Source: Lomentospora prolificans (taxonomy: Eukaryota > Ascomycota > Sordariomycetes > Microascales > Microascaceae). Taken from it: DNA of 64,000 bases. The notes beneath the pieces were generated by a model. That model made no database searches. It was not told where the DNA came from and saw only the letters and a program-made list of their open reading frames with translations. Location: NCBI GenBank assembly GCA_029532625.1, contig JARFXM010000003.1:4464001-4528000 (forward strand), written 5' to 3'. Shown here in pieces: positions 1 through 13,100 of the stretch; position 1 is the first letter of the stretch; each line of letters begins with the position of its first letter. The position numbers and the translations under genes were made by a program.

Positions 1-3000
1 CGGTTTTCTCGATTTTCTTGATTTTCAGCTTGATTTTGTTTGAATTCTGTCTGGTGCGAGCTAGGAGAGAGTGTGAGACGAGTTTTAAAAGAGTATAATT
101 TGTTTTGCTTTCAAGTTTGACGTTGGCACCACTACACTATTTGTTCGATATTGATTGTCGTTTCACTACCCTACGTCGCCAATTTCTCTTCCATTGTTCT
201 CTCAGTTGTCCACAAAAAGGAGGCAGATAGAATATGGCTGGCTTGGAAATACCCTTTTCGCTTACTAGTTAGATAGACATTTTAAACTTCCCATGAGGGC
301 TTTTAACCTTAACCTCGCATTTTCAACTATATGACTTTCGACTGAAACTGACGATCCTATGGGTAGAGACATCGTGCGATGGAGTGCGAACCCGAGGAAA
401 GGGTCAATATCTGAAAGGTACGGAAGTACAAGAGTAGTCCAGACGGGGGTTCACAGGATTCTCCTCTTGGAAAGACTCCAGAAGGTGAAGCGAGGCGATG
501 AGAGGTGCATGCAGCCGTCGACGTCCGCGTCGTTCACATGTAACATGACCAGTCAACCGACAGGCTTTCCCCCAGTAGAAGGCATATATGCCTTGACAAA
601 CACAGACGACGGGATGGGGCGTCGCGTTAACCCGAGGCCCAACCATCAGAAAAAGCGGACTGGAAGCCTTATCGCGGAGAAGGAGCGGACACTTCTCTCA
701 AGGCCAATCTTCATGTCAAGAACAAATCGGAGGCTCTGGTTCCAGAACGACGTCAGTGACGCAGGGCGCAGTCCACCTTGGCGGACCAGGGAATCCTTTC
801 CCAGGGTCTTTCGGTCAGAGACCAATAGTGACTGTCGTGTAATATCGACTATTCTGTTTTTCCCAAGCAGTGGCTGAGACACACTGATTGCTTTCTTCGA
901 CAGGCATTTTAATGTTCCCTTGGGCGTACGCCGCTCGGTGTCTTGATCTACAGAAAAGAAGAGGATCGGCGACTGTCCCCTCTCTTCTTTCGCGCCTTTT
1001 ACTCGCAGGACAAGATCAAAGACCATCGGTTCACTATTTTTACGCAAGGTGTAAGTCAGACGAGTCAGTCGAGGTCAGCTTTCGCACTTCCGATCCCCGT
1101 GGACGCGCTTCCCACCCGCAACTCGGTGAGTCTCAAGGTGTACTTCGAATAATATCGCGAGAGGAAGGGCCAAAAGCAAGATTTCCTGGAGGGGGGTATG
1201 AAACATCAACAGGGGAGACTGGCAGCCAAAGTTCTTGCAAAAGTTCTTGCTGTTTCGTTAATTGTGCCGCCCACTCAAGAACCGGAGGGAAGCGCGGAAG
1301 TTTGGCTTGAATGTTTTGGTTCTAAGGGAAGAAAAATTTTTTCCCTTCTTTTCCCTAAAGATGAGACGGGAACAGCCCTCAACCGGCAGTCGACATTCCG
1401 TTGAAAAATTTGAGTCCTCCCATCTAGCTCTGTTTCGTGGGGTGCACGAATTGTGCGGCTTTGCCGGACCCGTTTCTCTGCTTGTGCCCGGTCGCTTCCT
1501 GTCAAGATGGAAGAACTACTCCCGTGCGTGACGGAACCAGGGTCTGCAGAAAGAGTTGGGATGAAAAAGAGTCTGAGCCTGAGTGAGGCTGTGTGAAATT
1601 TGGGAACTCCTCGCTGGCGAAGGGGGAACAGGTCTTCCTCGGTCACGACTCTGCATGTCCGCCCACCGAAGGCCTGCGCGTTTTCCAACCTTCCTTAATA
1701 CAGTTAAGTTCCTTTCGCTCTCCGGGTTAGTGCATCTAGGCCACTAGCTCCTATACTTGTACATTGGCAGGTGTGTGTGCACAGGTTCGTGGGACGCGCA
1801 GAGAGCCGTTTACTTCTTGTGATCGCGCGCTGCAATCACTACCTGCGTGCAGAGTGTAAAGTGAGGGGATAAAATGTTTCTCATCCCTTTCCCCTCACCT
1901 TACAAGTATTGCCCCTATTTTCCTTTTTCCCTCATTTTCGACATTCTTACGAGTCGATCCTGTGCGTTGTGGCTTATGTTGCCAGCCCTATTTGACTTGA
2001 CACCCCTCGATAAGCAGCGATCATGGGTCTAGGAGCTTTGATTTTACTGGAGGAAAGTGTCTTATTATGCCCATCAAGGAAGCCCTGCCCAGCGTTTGCA
2101 TTGGGCAGACCCGCCCTTTCTTTTGCTTTTCCCGGCCCGGCAAGCAAGAAAAGAAAGGATCAAGGCTAATAAAAAGGTGCTTGTATCGAAACATGGAAAA
2201 TTTTTTTCCATCTCTGACTCTTGTTGTCTTCCCTGTCAGTGTTTTTCTGGTGCCGTTGGTGGCTCATTTAACCCCTTGCGCTGGCGTTAATGTGAAATGG
2301 TACACAATGTGACGGGGATCTTCCACTCTGGCACAATGCAAATTGGTCTTCCCGTGAACGATTTTTCCTTTCCCTTGCGCCAAGTCGTGCTGAACGATGC
2401 GGCTTGCCGTACTCGACTTTAGACTTTGACGTCCCTCAGTCTTGTCTCCCTTGCCTCGTACTTGGTGACATGGGGTACGACGCTCCCCTTTGCGCAAGAG
2501 TGGATAGTCTCGTAGAGTATGGAACAACGGACGCTGGCGAAGGTGCCCTTTGCTTCTCTCCAATCCGCCTACGCTCAGAGGCAGGCACCTGAACAGGCCC
2601 TAACTCAACGACATGATGAGGACAAAAGGAAATAACCCCCTAAAAAAGGCTCTCACTTCGCGTGCGCAATAGTGTCATAAGCGTGAGAAAGATTTTGTCG
2701 CTGTGCATGGAGTGGCTGTGTGCTGCTTTCTTTTTTCACGCGTCGCGATCAATTATTTTCTCGTCACATCGACCGGTCTCGAAGAAAGCCCGTTCGGTCG
2801 AGGAAACCTAGTCAGTTGAAGATGGAGGGTGGGAAGGGTGTGTGGTTATCATTCCTCTTGTCCTTGGACGAGCGGGAATGAATGGACTGCCCGTATCTGA
2901 GGGAATGCCCCACCACCACTTGAAAGGAAAGTCGGGTTGCACGCTAGCCAGCGAGAGAACTGAGGTACCCTAGACCTCCCAAGGTACCGCTACAATCTAC

Positions 3001-3129
3001 GCAAAGGGAAAGGAAGGAGAAGTTTTCTCTTGCCTGCACGGCGATCCAGGGCCTCTCCTTGTTCTGTTCCAGCGGGTCCTCAAGATCCTGTCCGCTCTCC
3101 AGGCTCGAGTGTAACCCGAGTTGGATTCC
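1..3129. other. Gene-free stretch, left edge
   Basis: No reading frame here has a recognisable family, consistent codon use or a convincing splice pattern. The longest open frames overlap one another on opposite strands and look random. Composition is mixed, with pyrimidine-rich patches around 1,870-1,960. It may be a long intergenic region, or untranslated sequence of a gene lying left of the window. Confidence 0.6.
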
Positions 3130-3790
3130 TAACGGCCACACTGTGTGCGATTGATCCTATCCGTTGGCATCCTTGTCATTGATGTTTATCTCCCAGAGGG
3201 ATTAGACTTGTTAGCGCGAAACTTCAAGCGTGTCTTACAGGGGGCCCCTGCAAGGTACCTCCACATACTATTTTATATAGTAAGATACTTCTACCAAAAC
3301 AAACCACAGATGTCGCGTTTCTCAGCCTCGGGCTTTTAAAGCCTTCTTCACTGATGACTTCTACGAGATCATAGTCACCCACGATAGAACGATAGACGGC
3401 TATAATAGATATCGAGGCCATTTTCACCTGCCTAGCCCTATAGCAAAGGCAGATAAACACTATTAGATTCCTCCTAAACCTGATAGACGATGACACTGAG
3501 CCGCAGCTACTATAAAGGACCTATAAGAAGCAGCTTACTTATGATGAATGACTTCGCGTTCGGATCCTCAAGTCCTCTAACAATATTGGTAGTAAAACAT
3601 ACAACGACTGGATTCCTTAGGCATCTATTGCACTCGATGGTGAGAAGGCTGCAACTGGTACTTGACCTTAATAGTAAGAGTACTAGTACCTTCTTTTATA
3701 TGTAAATATAGTGTTTCAATAAGTATCTCTACTCCTTCCTAAATTGGCTTAGACTTGTATTTTCTTGTTGTAGGCTAACAAGTCTGATCC
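3130..3790. other. AT-rich island, possible decayed mobile element
   Basis: This block is visibly richer in A and T than its flanks and full of TA-ending triplets such as ATA, CTA and TAT. It has scattered stops in all frames. Such composition is common in old, mutated transposon copies in filamentous ascomycetes. I see no terminal repeats, target-site duplication or recognisable transposase or reverse transcriptase motif, so the mobile-element reading is inference from composition only. Confidence 0.3.
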
Positions 3791-6700
3791 CTGAATAGGT
3801 GTTGAATCCAGGAGCCGTGTTTCTGTTGGTTCCCATTCCGTGTGCATTTGGCTCACATTCAACGACCAGCGACCCGCCGAAACCCACACCTGGGATTTGA
3901 TTCTTCGAAACACCGTGCGGCGAGGATGGTGTGGTAGCCTGTCATTTAACGATTAACACATGTTCGGCGTGACGATATTGAACCATCTTCACAAAAGCTC
4001 CTCCCTTCGGAAATGGCTGCCTACTATCACCAAGCCTCATCACAGCAGCGCGCAAAATATCTTCAACGGTTGGTTGGTGGGCCAGTGAAGATAAACGTGA
4101 CGGGCTTGCTGGCTTGACCAAGATGGTGGTGGGCCAGCATGGTGTCAGCAGCGTCTATTGTGCAGCAGGACTGGGTGCTCAAGCCTCCTCCAGCGCCTAC
4201 ATCGCCAATCGGCTGGGAGGAAAAGGCAGAACACACAAAATACCAGTCTGGCATGGCTCTATCACCCCAGCCTTTTTTTGGCATCAACCAAACTCACTGT
4301 GCACCCAACGCCCTGCTTCTGTTTATCGAAACCAAGAAATGGAATGGGTGTGGGCGATGGGAAAAAAAATTGGGTAAAGGCAGACGCCAAAAGTGCCTTC
4401 ATTCGCCGTTTTGGCCGTGTTGCAGCCCCGCTGCGTGCCTCGTTTGGAAACCTTTGCCCCGGGGGCAAGGCAGATGCCGCGCCATTGAAACGGGGGAGGC
4501 GACGCAAGGATCGCCGTGCGTCGACGGAATGCTGTGCAGCGTGCCTTCTCGCACCTTTCTCTCCCTCTCATTTTCATCACCTTTCCCTGTCCCCGCATCG
4601 AAACCCTTTGGGAAATCGGCTCCCGTCGCTTCCGCGATGAATGCGACCTTTTTCCCCACCAACCACTACACCGACCACCCTGACTTTCCCATGCATCATG
4701 TGGCCGAGTGTTGACGTCGCCCTATTTAGAGCAGGCGCTTGTAGAGCCCTGCCTGGAGGTGTGACTCCTAATCTACTCAGTCGCCGTCGCACCCGGATAG
4801 CAACACTACTCCCGCCAGGCTGGAAGGAACCCGAGTGTGCCATTTTGCTTCTGGGGTGCGCATTCCGTGCCGTCGAAGTGAAGATGGACCTTAACAATCG
4901 CACTGCCACTGTAGAAGATCCAGATGGGGTGGGCGTCCCAGCCTCATGTGGGCGAGGTGCATCTGTTCACACTGACATACAGTGGTGAAACACGCTTCCG
5001 TGATATCACCCACGAGGCTTTCTCTGGCACGCTCAAGGTTCCGAGTCTAAGAGAGCTTGGGGCTATATTGACCTCTGAGCTTGGCCATCCGGTGAACTGG
5101 GTCGGCGAGCGTGACTCGCCATGACTACCAAATGTGGAGATAGCAACGAATCCCAAAAATACCAAACAAATGATCGGCCAAGTTGGGACGAGGCCGACAC
5201 TCCCTATAATTCCGGAACAGAGGGCTCTACCGAGTAAACCGGAATGATCGCCTTCCCCAAGGTGAGCCTCATCAATGCCGCCAGCAAGGAGTGAATAAGA
5301 CCCGTTCGTAAGGCCGGCCATTCAGACGACGCCACATATGGATCGAGCAGAAGAGGCCGGCTCCATACACAGACCTTTCTGTGGCCGCCTGGCCGGTGTC
5401 CCAGGTTTTCTTTTTTTTTTTTTCCTTTTCTCCTGTGGGGTTAACCTTATTTCTGTACCTTGTCCCCGGATCACGCCAGCCTTTGAGTGGGGGGGGCGTA
5501 TTGGCTTTCGGGCCCGAAACCTCATGCATTGTGCCTGTGCTGGGAGCTTCCGGCGCTTCCGGGCCTGGACGTCTGCCGGCGCGGAGAGACACGACGTGCC
5601 GGATCAGTCTTGTTGAGTCCCGGTGTGACGAGGGGAAAGTAGTTGTGTATTTTACGCGCGGTAAGACGGGTGAGATAAGTGGTTAAGCCGTAAATGAGTT
5701 ATTTGGTCCGGGGATGAGGCCAGCCATTCACACCTGGTGGTGAGCTCCCGGGTCAGAATGCCTCTCAACAGCACCTTCTAGCTTATACTCGTATCCTATA
5801 TGCTATTGTAGTTTATCGAAATGGCAAAGAGACTAAATAATAGAGGTTCACTAGGCTCACTAGGCTCAGAGAGGATACGACCCAAAGAGCTGAACCCGAC
5901 AGGGACCAGCCCGTTAGCGAGCCACGATGTCTCGATGGTCTTCCCTCGAGTCTAAAGATGCTTCAGTAGACAGGCCGAAAAGTTCTCTTCCGAGCTTCCT
6001 TCACAGCCAAACTTCGCGAGGTGGGACAAGTCAAGGGAGGATCAAGGGAGGGAACGCTAGACAAGGGAGTAAAATCGACTTGGCAACCATGTTGCCGCTC
6101 AATTTGCCTATCCCAGGGTCACAGCTCATATACGGTGATAAGAGTGCCTGCGGAGAACGTGCGTACTCAACCAACTCATTCAGTTCCGTCTGAAACTTGG
6201 CCGAACTACAAGATAATGGCTCGTAAGTACAGAGTGTGGGGGGTGGCCCCTCTCGAGATTGTAGTCTGCGATCTCGTCACTGGAGATAGCACAGCGCCTT
6301 ACGTGAGTGTTCGCTGTCATACTGTGATAGCAACTCTAGACATCTAAAACGGGAGATGTTCTCAGGTAGTCTATAAGCCGGTCGCTATCGTCGTGACCGG
6401 CTTCTATGGTGCTTTGGGGTAGGGTAACCCTCCTCAGATCTCGCTGTTCGGATCCTCTGGATGATGCTGTTCCCGGGCCGAGGAGTGTCTAGGCGATTCT
6501 CCAAGGCACCTCCAGAGAAGCTTACCAGTAGCGCTTCTCTACTCGCAGGTAGTATATACATCATCGAGCCGTATACTTTGACGGGAGCTAAAGCCTACGG
6601 CGATATGTCTTCCGCCTGGATAGAGGGAGAAAACCTCCAATGAAGCTCCTCGCTCCTCGTATAGATCTCTTCCTCTCCACGTTGGAGCGGTTGGCAGAGG

Positions 6701-9700
6701 ACAGAACCGTCCCAGGGCGAATTCCTTATCCCTCGCAACTATTGGGGGTGTCGTATGTTGGTAAATAGGTAGAACCCACCTGGTGAATAGAAACTACGGC
6801 CTCTCCACAAGAGCAACTAAACAGCGCAGGGTCGCGGGACGCCTAAAGCCCCACGAGTACTGAACAGCCTGGAATGTAGATATTCGGGCCATATAGGACC
6901 GGCTAGAGGAAAACCACCTCGTAAAGCGATTGCGAGTTCCACTCGAGGATCATTCGGCACCGCCCGATTTCTCCGCGGAGGGATCCGAGGAGACGTGCAA
7001 GACTGGGGCACTCATGGCAGCCAATATGCCGAAGGGGACGAAGGTAGCTGGATGGGATGCGCAGTGACATATTTTGCGTGTGGTCCATCTTGATTTGTTG
7101 GGCGCCATCTCGGTGTATGCCTCCCATCGCCGATCTGACATGGCGGTGAGGTGAGAGCACACAACTTCACGGCGCTGTGCGAGCTTCTGTAGATTGTGTA
7201 CCTGTTTGGACGGACCCTCGACTCCTTCGGCAGGGCGAACATATGCTCTCCTATCTCGTCACGGTCGGCGGGGTTTACTCACGAGCAGGAAAGATGCATA
7301 GAGCAGTCTGACTTATTTTGGGGGAGCTTCTGCTCAACCTACCTATGCGGGTTGGCATGCGCGTTGTGCATGCAGCTCAGCGAACAACACATGAGACTCA
7401 ATGCAGGTTTGTTATTCCGCGGATTCAATTACGTACATAGGCATATACATGAGCTCTCCATTGTCGATCCTCCTCAACGATATCTATCGATGGTTGAAGA
7501 ACGTTATCGAACTCCGAGAGCGGGGCTGCATAAGGGCTCTCACCTCTTCTCTGTTTCGATGTCCGGCTCTGGTTCAACCATAGTCAACACGTGGATATCC
7601 ACGCACTACACGTCGCACAACATTGCGAGGAGTTGTCGCAACATATGCAGAGATATGACTCAGCGATCCTCACTCTGATTGACCATGCTCGAGGGAGGAG
7701 GTGTTGGGGGTTCAATACCACGCGGTTTGACACTGATAATGAACGAGCAAGGGCGTCAGCCCGCCCAATGTTTGAGTGAACGTTGCCATGCTGAGCAACT
7801 GACAGGCTTGGCCCCCAGATGCTCCGCTATTTCTTGCTTCTCGGACTTAATAGTAGTTAAGGCTGGACAAGGCCGGGCAGGACGGACTTAGTCTCCGGAG
7901 AAGAGATTGAAAGAAGTATGCAGAGGCATTCTGTTCCCGGCTTGGTATGAACCCTGGCTTTCTAGCCTGTACGGGCCCACGAAGTCCAGTGGGTCGATGC
8001 ACTGGAGAAGAGGACCACGAGTGCGATAGTGGGGCCGGAAGTGGTCCCGACTAGCGAAGCTCATGGAAAAAAAGAAAAAAAAAAAAAAGAGAGTGAGAAA
8101 GAGAGAGAGAACCAGAAGGGCGGACATGACCCTGAGTGACCCTGATAACGAGTTGACTCCACTCGGTCGCTGGTTTCAGGTGGGTTTCCCGTTTCTCTGG
8201 CACCTTCGTATGCATTATTTCGATTTCAAAGCTTTTGTTAGTGTTGTGCGCGATTCCCGGGAAAGTGGGGATGCGCACATGGCTGACTCGGGTTCTTCTT
8301 TTGGTGGGTCAGTTACGAGCATCAAGGTCCTTGCCGTATTTGTCCCTCGATTCCGCGCTGACCACAGTTCGTCCAAGTCTTGGCGAGGTTCGTGCTGTCC
8401 CATTATTAATCCCATTCCGTTGGTGGGGCACTTGAACGATGCGGGCAAACGGAGTTGAGCGGTGAGGGCGCCAGAATGACGCATCCGGTGAAGGGCGGCG
8501 CTGGACGATGGCAATTAGTAATTTCACCTGGAAAGAAAGGAGAAAATTTTGTTCAGGACTGGGTGTATCACGTTTGGGTCTGGCCTGGCGTGGCCAAGCC
8601 CACAACAAGAAAACGTGCTGAAGCCGAGCCAAGTTTGCCAAGTCTAAGCACTATTAGCTTAAATTGGGTATTAGCGCGACGTGGGACATTAATTTCCATA
8701 ATTCCTGATGCTTTGCAAAAGAGAAGAGTGAAGCTGCTGCATTCTTAGAGTCATGCGGCAAAGATTGCGGCAGGCATTCTTATACTAGTCTTGCGGTTGT
8801 GCAATCTCGACCGGCGGTGTCAATTATCTATCTGCTTGCATCACTGGTTGTGTTTGTCCGGGTGGCGTCTCTAGAGCCAGCATGGCGCCCGGCGCGTTCC
8901 CTCCACTCAACCGACCCGATCGCGGGGAGGGCCAGGAGCGGACATCACCTCTCTGGCGCACGCTGGCAGCTTGTCAGCCTCTGATCAGGTGTACCGAGTA
9001 TATGTGTGGAGCACGCCCACCTGTTCCCCACTGTATGAGCGTGTTATTCTGGCAAAGCTTCGGTAAAGAATCTGAGATCCGACACAAGGCCCCCACTGGC
9101 CCCACTGCCAGGAGCAAACACAGAGGGGCGACGGCAAGATTTGGCGGGGCCCACTCTTTCCCCGGCAGTACTACCCTAGCGTATGAGGAAGACACGACCC
9201 TCAATTCATCACTCCTCATCACTCTTTCTGTTCAACATCGGGGGCGCTTGCCACACCTTTTTGCACAATTTGAAGCCATTGCCAGTGCCGCTTTCCTCCT
9301 TGAGCTAGTGACCCGTAGTAACCCCTGCTGCTCGGGCTTTCGGCTTAAAAACACTTCAGCACCTCACGGGCCCAATCATGATGCTGCTGCAGGTCCAGAA
9401 GTATTCAATAGATTTTCGCGGTACCCACACACCACATTCGGTCGTCGACCCTCACCTCTCCTCGATCTGAATCGCCCAGGACGTAGACAGACCTTGTACT
9501 TGCAGTTTGTTTGAAGTATTCCAGCCTAGAACTGGAGCTAGTCCCAACTCTATTTCATCAAATCCATTTCTCCCCCTTCGAATCCATACCATGACACTTG
9601 GGGCCCGCTCCGTTTCCATCCTTAGACTAGTTCCTTGATGTTCATGTTGGTGCTGATAAATGCTCCTGAAGCCCATGTTGTCTTAATAGGAACCTCCATC
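3791..9700. other. Long region without a supported gene
   Basis: I examined both strands and found no recognisable protein family or spliced gene. Open frames such as 4,139-4,714 (+), 7,196-7,678 (+) and 8,882-9,514 (+) have no family signature and overlap equally long frames on the other strand. Short homopolymers occur: a T run near 5,408-5,421 and an A-rich run near 8,064-8,088. An RNA-only gene or a decayed element cannot be excluded. Confidence 0.5.
5848..5868. repeat. Short tandem repeat, 9-base unit
   Basis: The unit TCACTAGGC occurs twice in direct succession and begins a third copy. It lies in the gene-free region and has no evident function. Confidence 0.5.
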
Positions 9701-10119
9701 GGGCGTTTTACTTAGTACTTTGTCTCCCTCCAGCTATCTTCCTCCTACTTACCTTATATTAACGAAGTTGGGCGCCCCTCCTGCTTGCCTTTCTTCCTCC
9801 ATCGTCGTTGTCCCTCATTGCGCTCGCTCGCCCATTGCTTTCCGCCCCTTGTCGTCTTTTTCGCCTTGCTTCGTTGCGGTCTCCGTGCTGTGCTTTTATT
9901 TATCGAATACCTGCTTCGCGCTCCCTGATCTCGCTCTGGTGCCTGTGCTGGTTGCTCCGACATCAGCAGCTTCCCTTATTCCGTGGCCCTGATATCGCAG
10001 TATCTCATTTTTGTCTAAGCTTGGCAACATCCAGTTCAAGTAGCTAGCTTGATCTCGTCTCGTGCGAAGGCGCACAACGCACAGCTCAACAGCGTTGCAG
10101 TGATTACCGACGTACCGCT
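9701..10119 (+). promoter_or_regulatory. Pyrimidine-rich upstream leader of the PDR transporter
   Basis: The 400 bases before the transporter start are rich in C and T, with many CTTC and CTCC tracts. This is typical of promoters and 5' untranslated regions of strongly expressed filamentous fungal genes. I see no clear TATA box. Assigning it to the transporter is inference from position. Confidence 0.45.
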
Positions 10120-13100
10120 ATGGACGACTCCCACCCCTCGAAGGGCGTCTACGAGGGACAGCAACCTACTTCTTCTGATTCAACCTTGCCCGAGCAGGTG
10201 ACACCTAATCTGGAGATCGAGCCTGCCACCGCAGAGTCGAATCACTTACCCGAAGCCATTGAAGGCATTCACACTGGTGTTTCTATCAAGCGGGCCGAAG
10301 CGGACTTTGCCCAGCTTCAGCGCGAGTTGTCAAGAATAAGCCGCGCTGAGAGCGCTGTCACGAAACGCAGGACAACCGACGTTGAGAAGGGAGGCGCACC
10401 ACCCTCTAGCATTACCGATGAGAGCCTCGAGCCATTCGACCTTGAGGCCACGCTTCGAGGTGGGCTTGATGCTGAACGTGAAGCCGGTATCCGTCCTAAG
10501 CATATCGGCGTGTATTGGGATGGTCTGACTGTTAAGGGCATTGCGGGCCAGAACAACTACGTTTCCACCTTTGTGGATGGCTTCCTCGACTGCGTCAACG
10601 TAGTGACTCCCCTCGCTAAACTACTAGGGTTTGGGAAGAAGGGAAGGGAGGCGACCCTGCTCGACAACTTTAGAGGGGTTTGCAAGCCTGGCGAGATGGT
10701 CCTCGTTTTGGGGAAGCCTGGGTCTGGTTGTACCACCTTCTTGAAGACGATTGCCAACCAGCGTTATGGATACACTGGTGTGACTGGCAACGTTCTGTAT
10801 GGCCCATTTACGGCCAAGGAATTCTTGCAATACCGGGGCGAGGCGGTGTACAACCAGGAGGACGACATTCACCACCCTACCCTTACTGTGGAACAGACTC
10901 TCGACTTCGCGCTTGATATGAAGGTCCCGGGAAAGCGACCAGCTGGAGTTTCCAAGGCGCAATTCAAGGAGCAGGTCATTACTATGCTCCTCAAAATGTT
11001 TAATATCGAACACACTCGCCGCACTGTCGTCGGTGACCACTTCATTCGTGGTGTTTCCGGTGGCGAACGAAAGAGGGTTTCGATTGCTGAGATGATGATC
11101 ACTAACGCTTGTATCTTGTCCTGGGATAACAGCACCCGGGGTTTGGATTCTAGTACCGCCTTGGATTTCGTCAAGTCCCTACGCATCCAGACCGATCTGT
11201 ACCGGACGACCACTTTCGTCTCCCTGTACCAAGCTTCCGAGAATATTTACAAGCTTTTCGATAAGGTCCTTGTTATTGATGGGGGGAAGCAGGTTTATTT
11301 CGGCCCCTCCACAGAAGCTAGGGCTTATTTTGAGGGTCTCGGGTTTGCTCCTCGCCCGAGGCAGACTACGCCCGACTACTTGACCGGATGTACCGATGAG
11401 TTTGAACGAGAATACGCCGAAGGCTTTTCTAAGCACAATGCTCCCCATGACCCCGAATCCCTCGCCGCCTCCTTCCAGGATTCTGTACATCAGCGCAGAT
11501 TGAACGATGAGATGGCCGAGTACAAAGCCAACCTGGAGGAGGAGACACATAAGCACGATGACTTCAAGGTTGCCGTCAAGGAAAGCAAGCGTTCGTCCCC
11601 TAAGGGGTCTACGTACTCTACCGGTTTTCATATCCAGGTTGCTGCCCTCGTCAAGAGGCAATTCTATCTGAAGCTACAAGATAAGCTAGGCCTCGCCCTC
11701 TCTTGGCTTCGAAGTATTGTCATTGCTATCGTTCTCGGCTCTCTCTATCTCAAACTCGGCGAGTCATCTGCGAGCGCATTCAGCAAGGGCGGTGTGTTGT
11801 TCATCGCGCTCCTCTTCAACGCTTTTCAGGCCTTCTCCGAACTAGCTAGCACAATGGCTGGACGCGCTATTGTGAACAAGCATCGGACATACGCATTCCA
11901 TCGTCCATCCGCGCTCTGGATTGCGCAAATCCTTGTCGACCAAGCCTTCTCTGCGACGCAAATCATGGTGTTCTCCATTATCGTATACTTTATGACTGGC
12001 CTGTACAGGACTGCGGGAGCATTCTTCACATTTTATCTCATGATCTTATCCGGAAATATCGCCATGACTCTGTTCTTCCGAATTGTCGGATGCGCTAGTC
12101 CAGACTACGATACAGCCATCAGGTCGACCGTGTTTCTTATCACCTGTTTCGTCATCACTTCGGGCTACCTGATTCAATACCAATCACAGCACAAGTGGCT
12201 TCGATGGATTTTTTGGGTCAATCCGCTGGGATTAGCATTCAGTTCAATGATGATGAATGAGTTTAAGAACGTGGACCTTACTTGTTCATCAGAGTCGCTG
12301 ATCCCATCTGGTCCTGGCTATGAAGATATCGCCCACCAGGTGTGCACCCTCGCTGGCTCTGTTGGTGGAACGGCTATCGTGAAGGGTGCATCTTACATCA
12401 CGCAAGGCTTCTCCTACGACCCCAAATATCTCTGGAGGAACTGGGGTATCGTCATGGCACTCATCGTCTTCTTCCTTATCATGAATGTTGTACTGGGAGA
12501 ATTCATCAGCTATGGCATGGGTGGCAACTCGGCCAAGGTTTTCGCTCGGCCTAACGCAGAGCGCAGGGAACTCAATGCCGCTTTGATCAAGAAACGAGAC
12601 GAGAAGCGAAAGGGCGAGGCTGTCGAGGAGGCTTCGGAACTCTCTATCAAGTCCGAAAGCATTCTTACCTGGGAAGAGCTCAACTACGACGTCCCCACAC
12701 CTGCTGGCACACGACGACTTCTCAACAACATCTATGGCTACGTCCGCCCTGGCGAGCTTACGGCCCTGATGGGTGCCTCGGGTGCCGGAAAAACTACGCT
12801 TCTGGACGTCCTCGCCGCCCGAAAGAACATTGGTGTTATCACAGGTTCTGTGCTTGTAGACGGTGTGGCGCCCGGCAAGGAATTTCAGCGAAGCACCTCT
12901 TATGCTGAACAGCTCGATCTTCATGATCCCACCCAGACCGTTCGCGAAGCTTTCCGTTTCTCTGCAGACCTCCGCCAGCCTGTCGAAACTCCCCAGAGTG
13001 AGAAGTATGCTTATGTAGAAGAAATTATCTCCCTTCTCGAGATGGAACACATTGCCGATTCTATAATTGGAACGCCCGAGGCGGGCTTGACCGTGGAGCA

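Noticed and set aside
7196..7678. A 160-codon open frame in the left gene-free region
   Set aside because: No family, mixed codon use, and overlapping open frames; not enough to call a gene.
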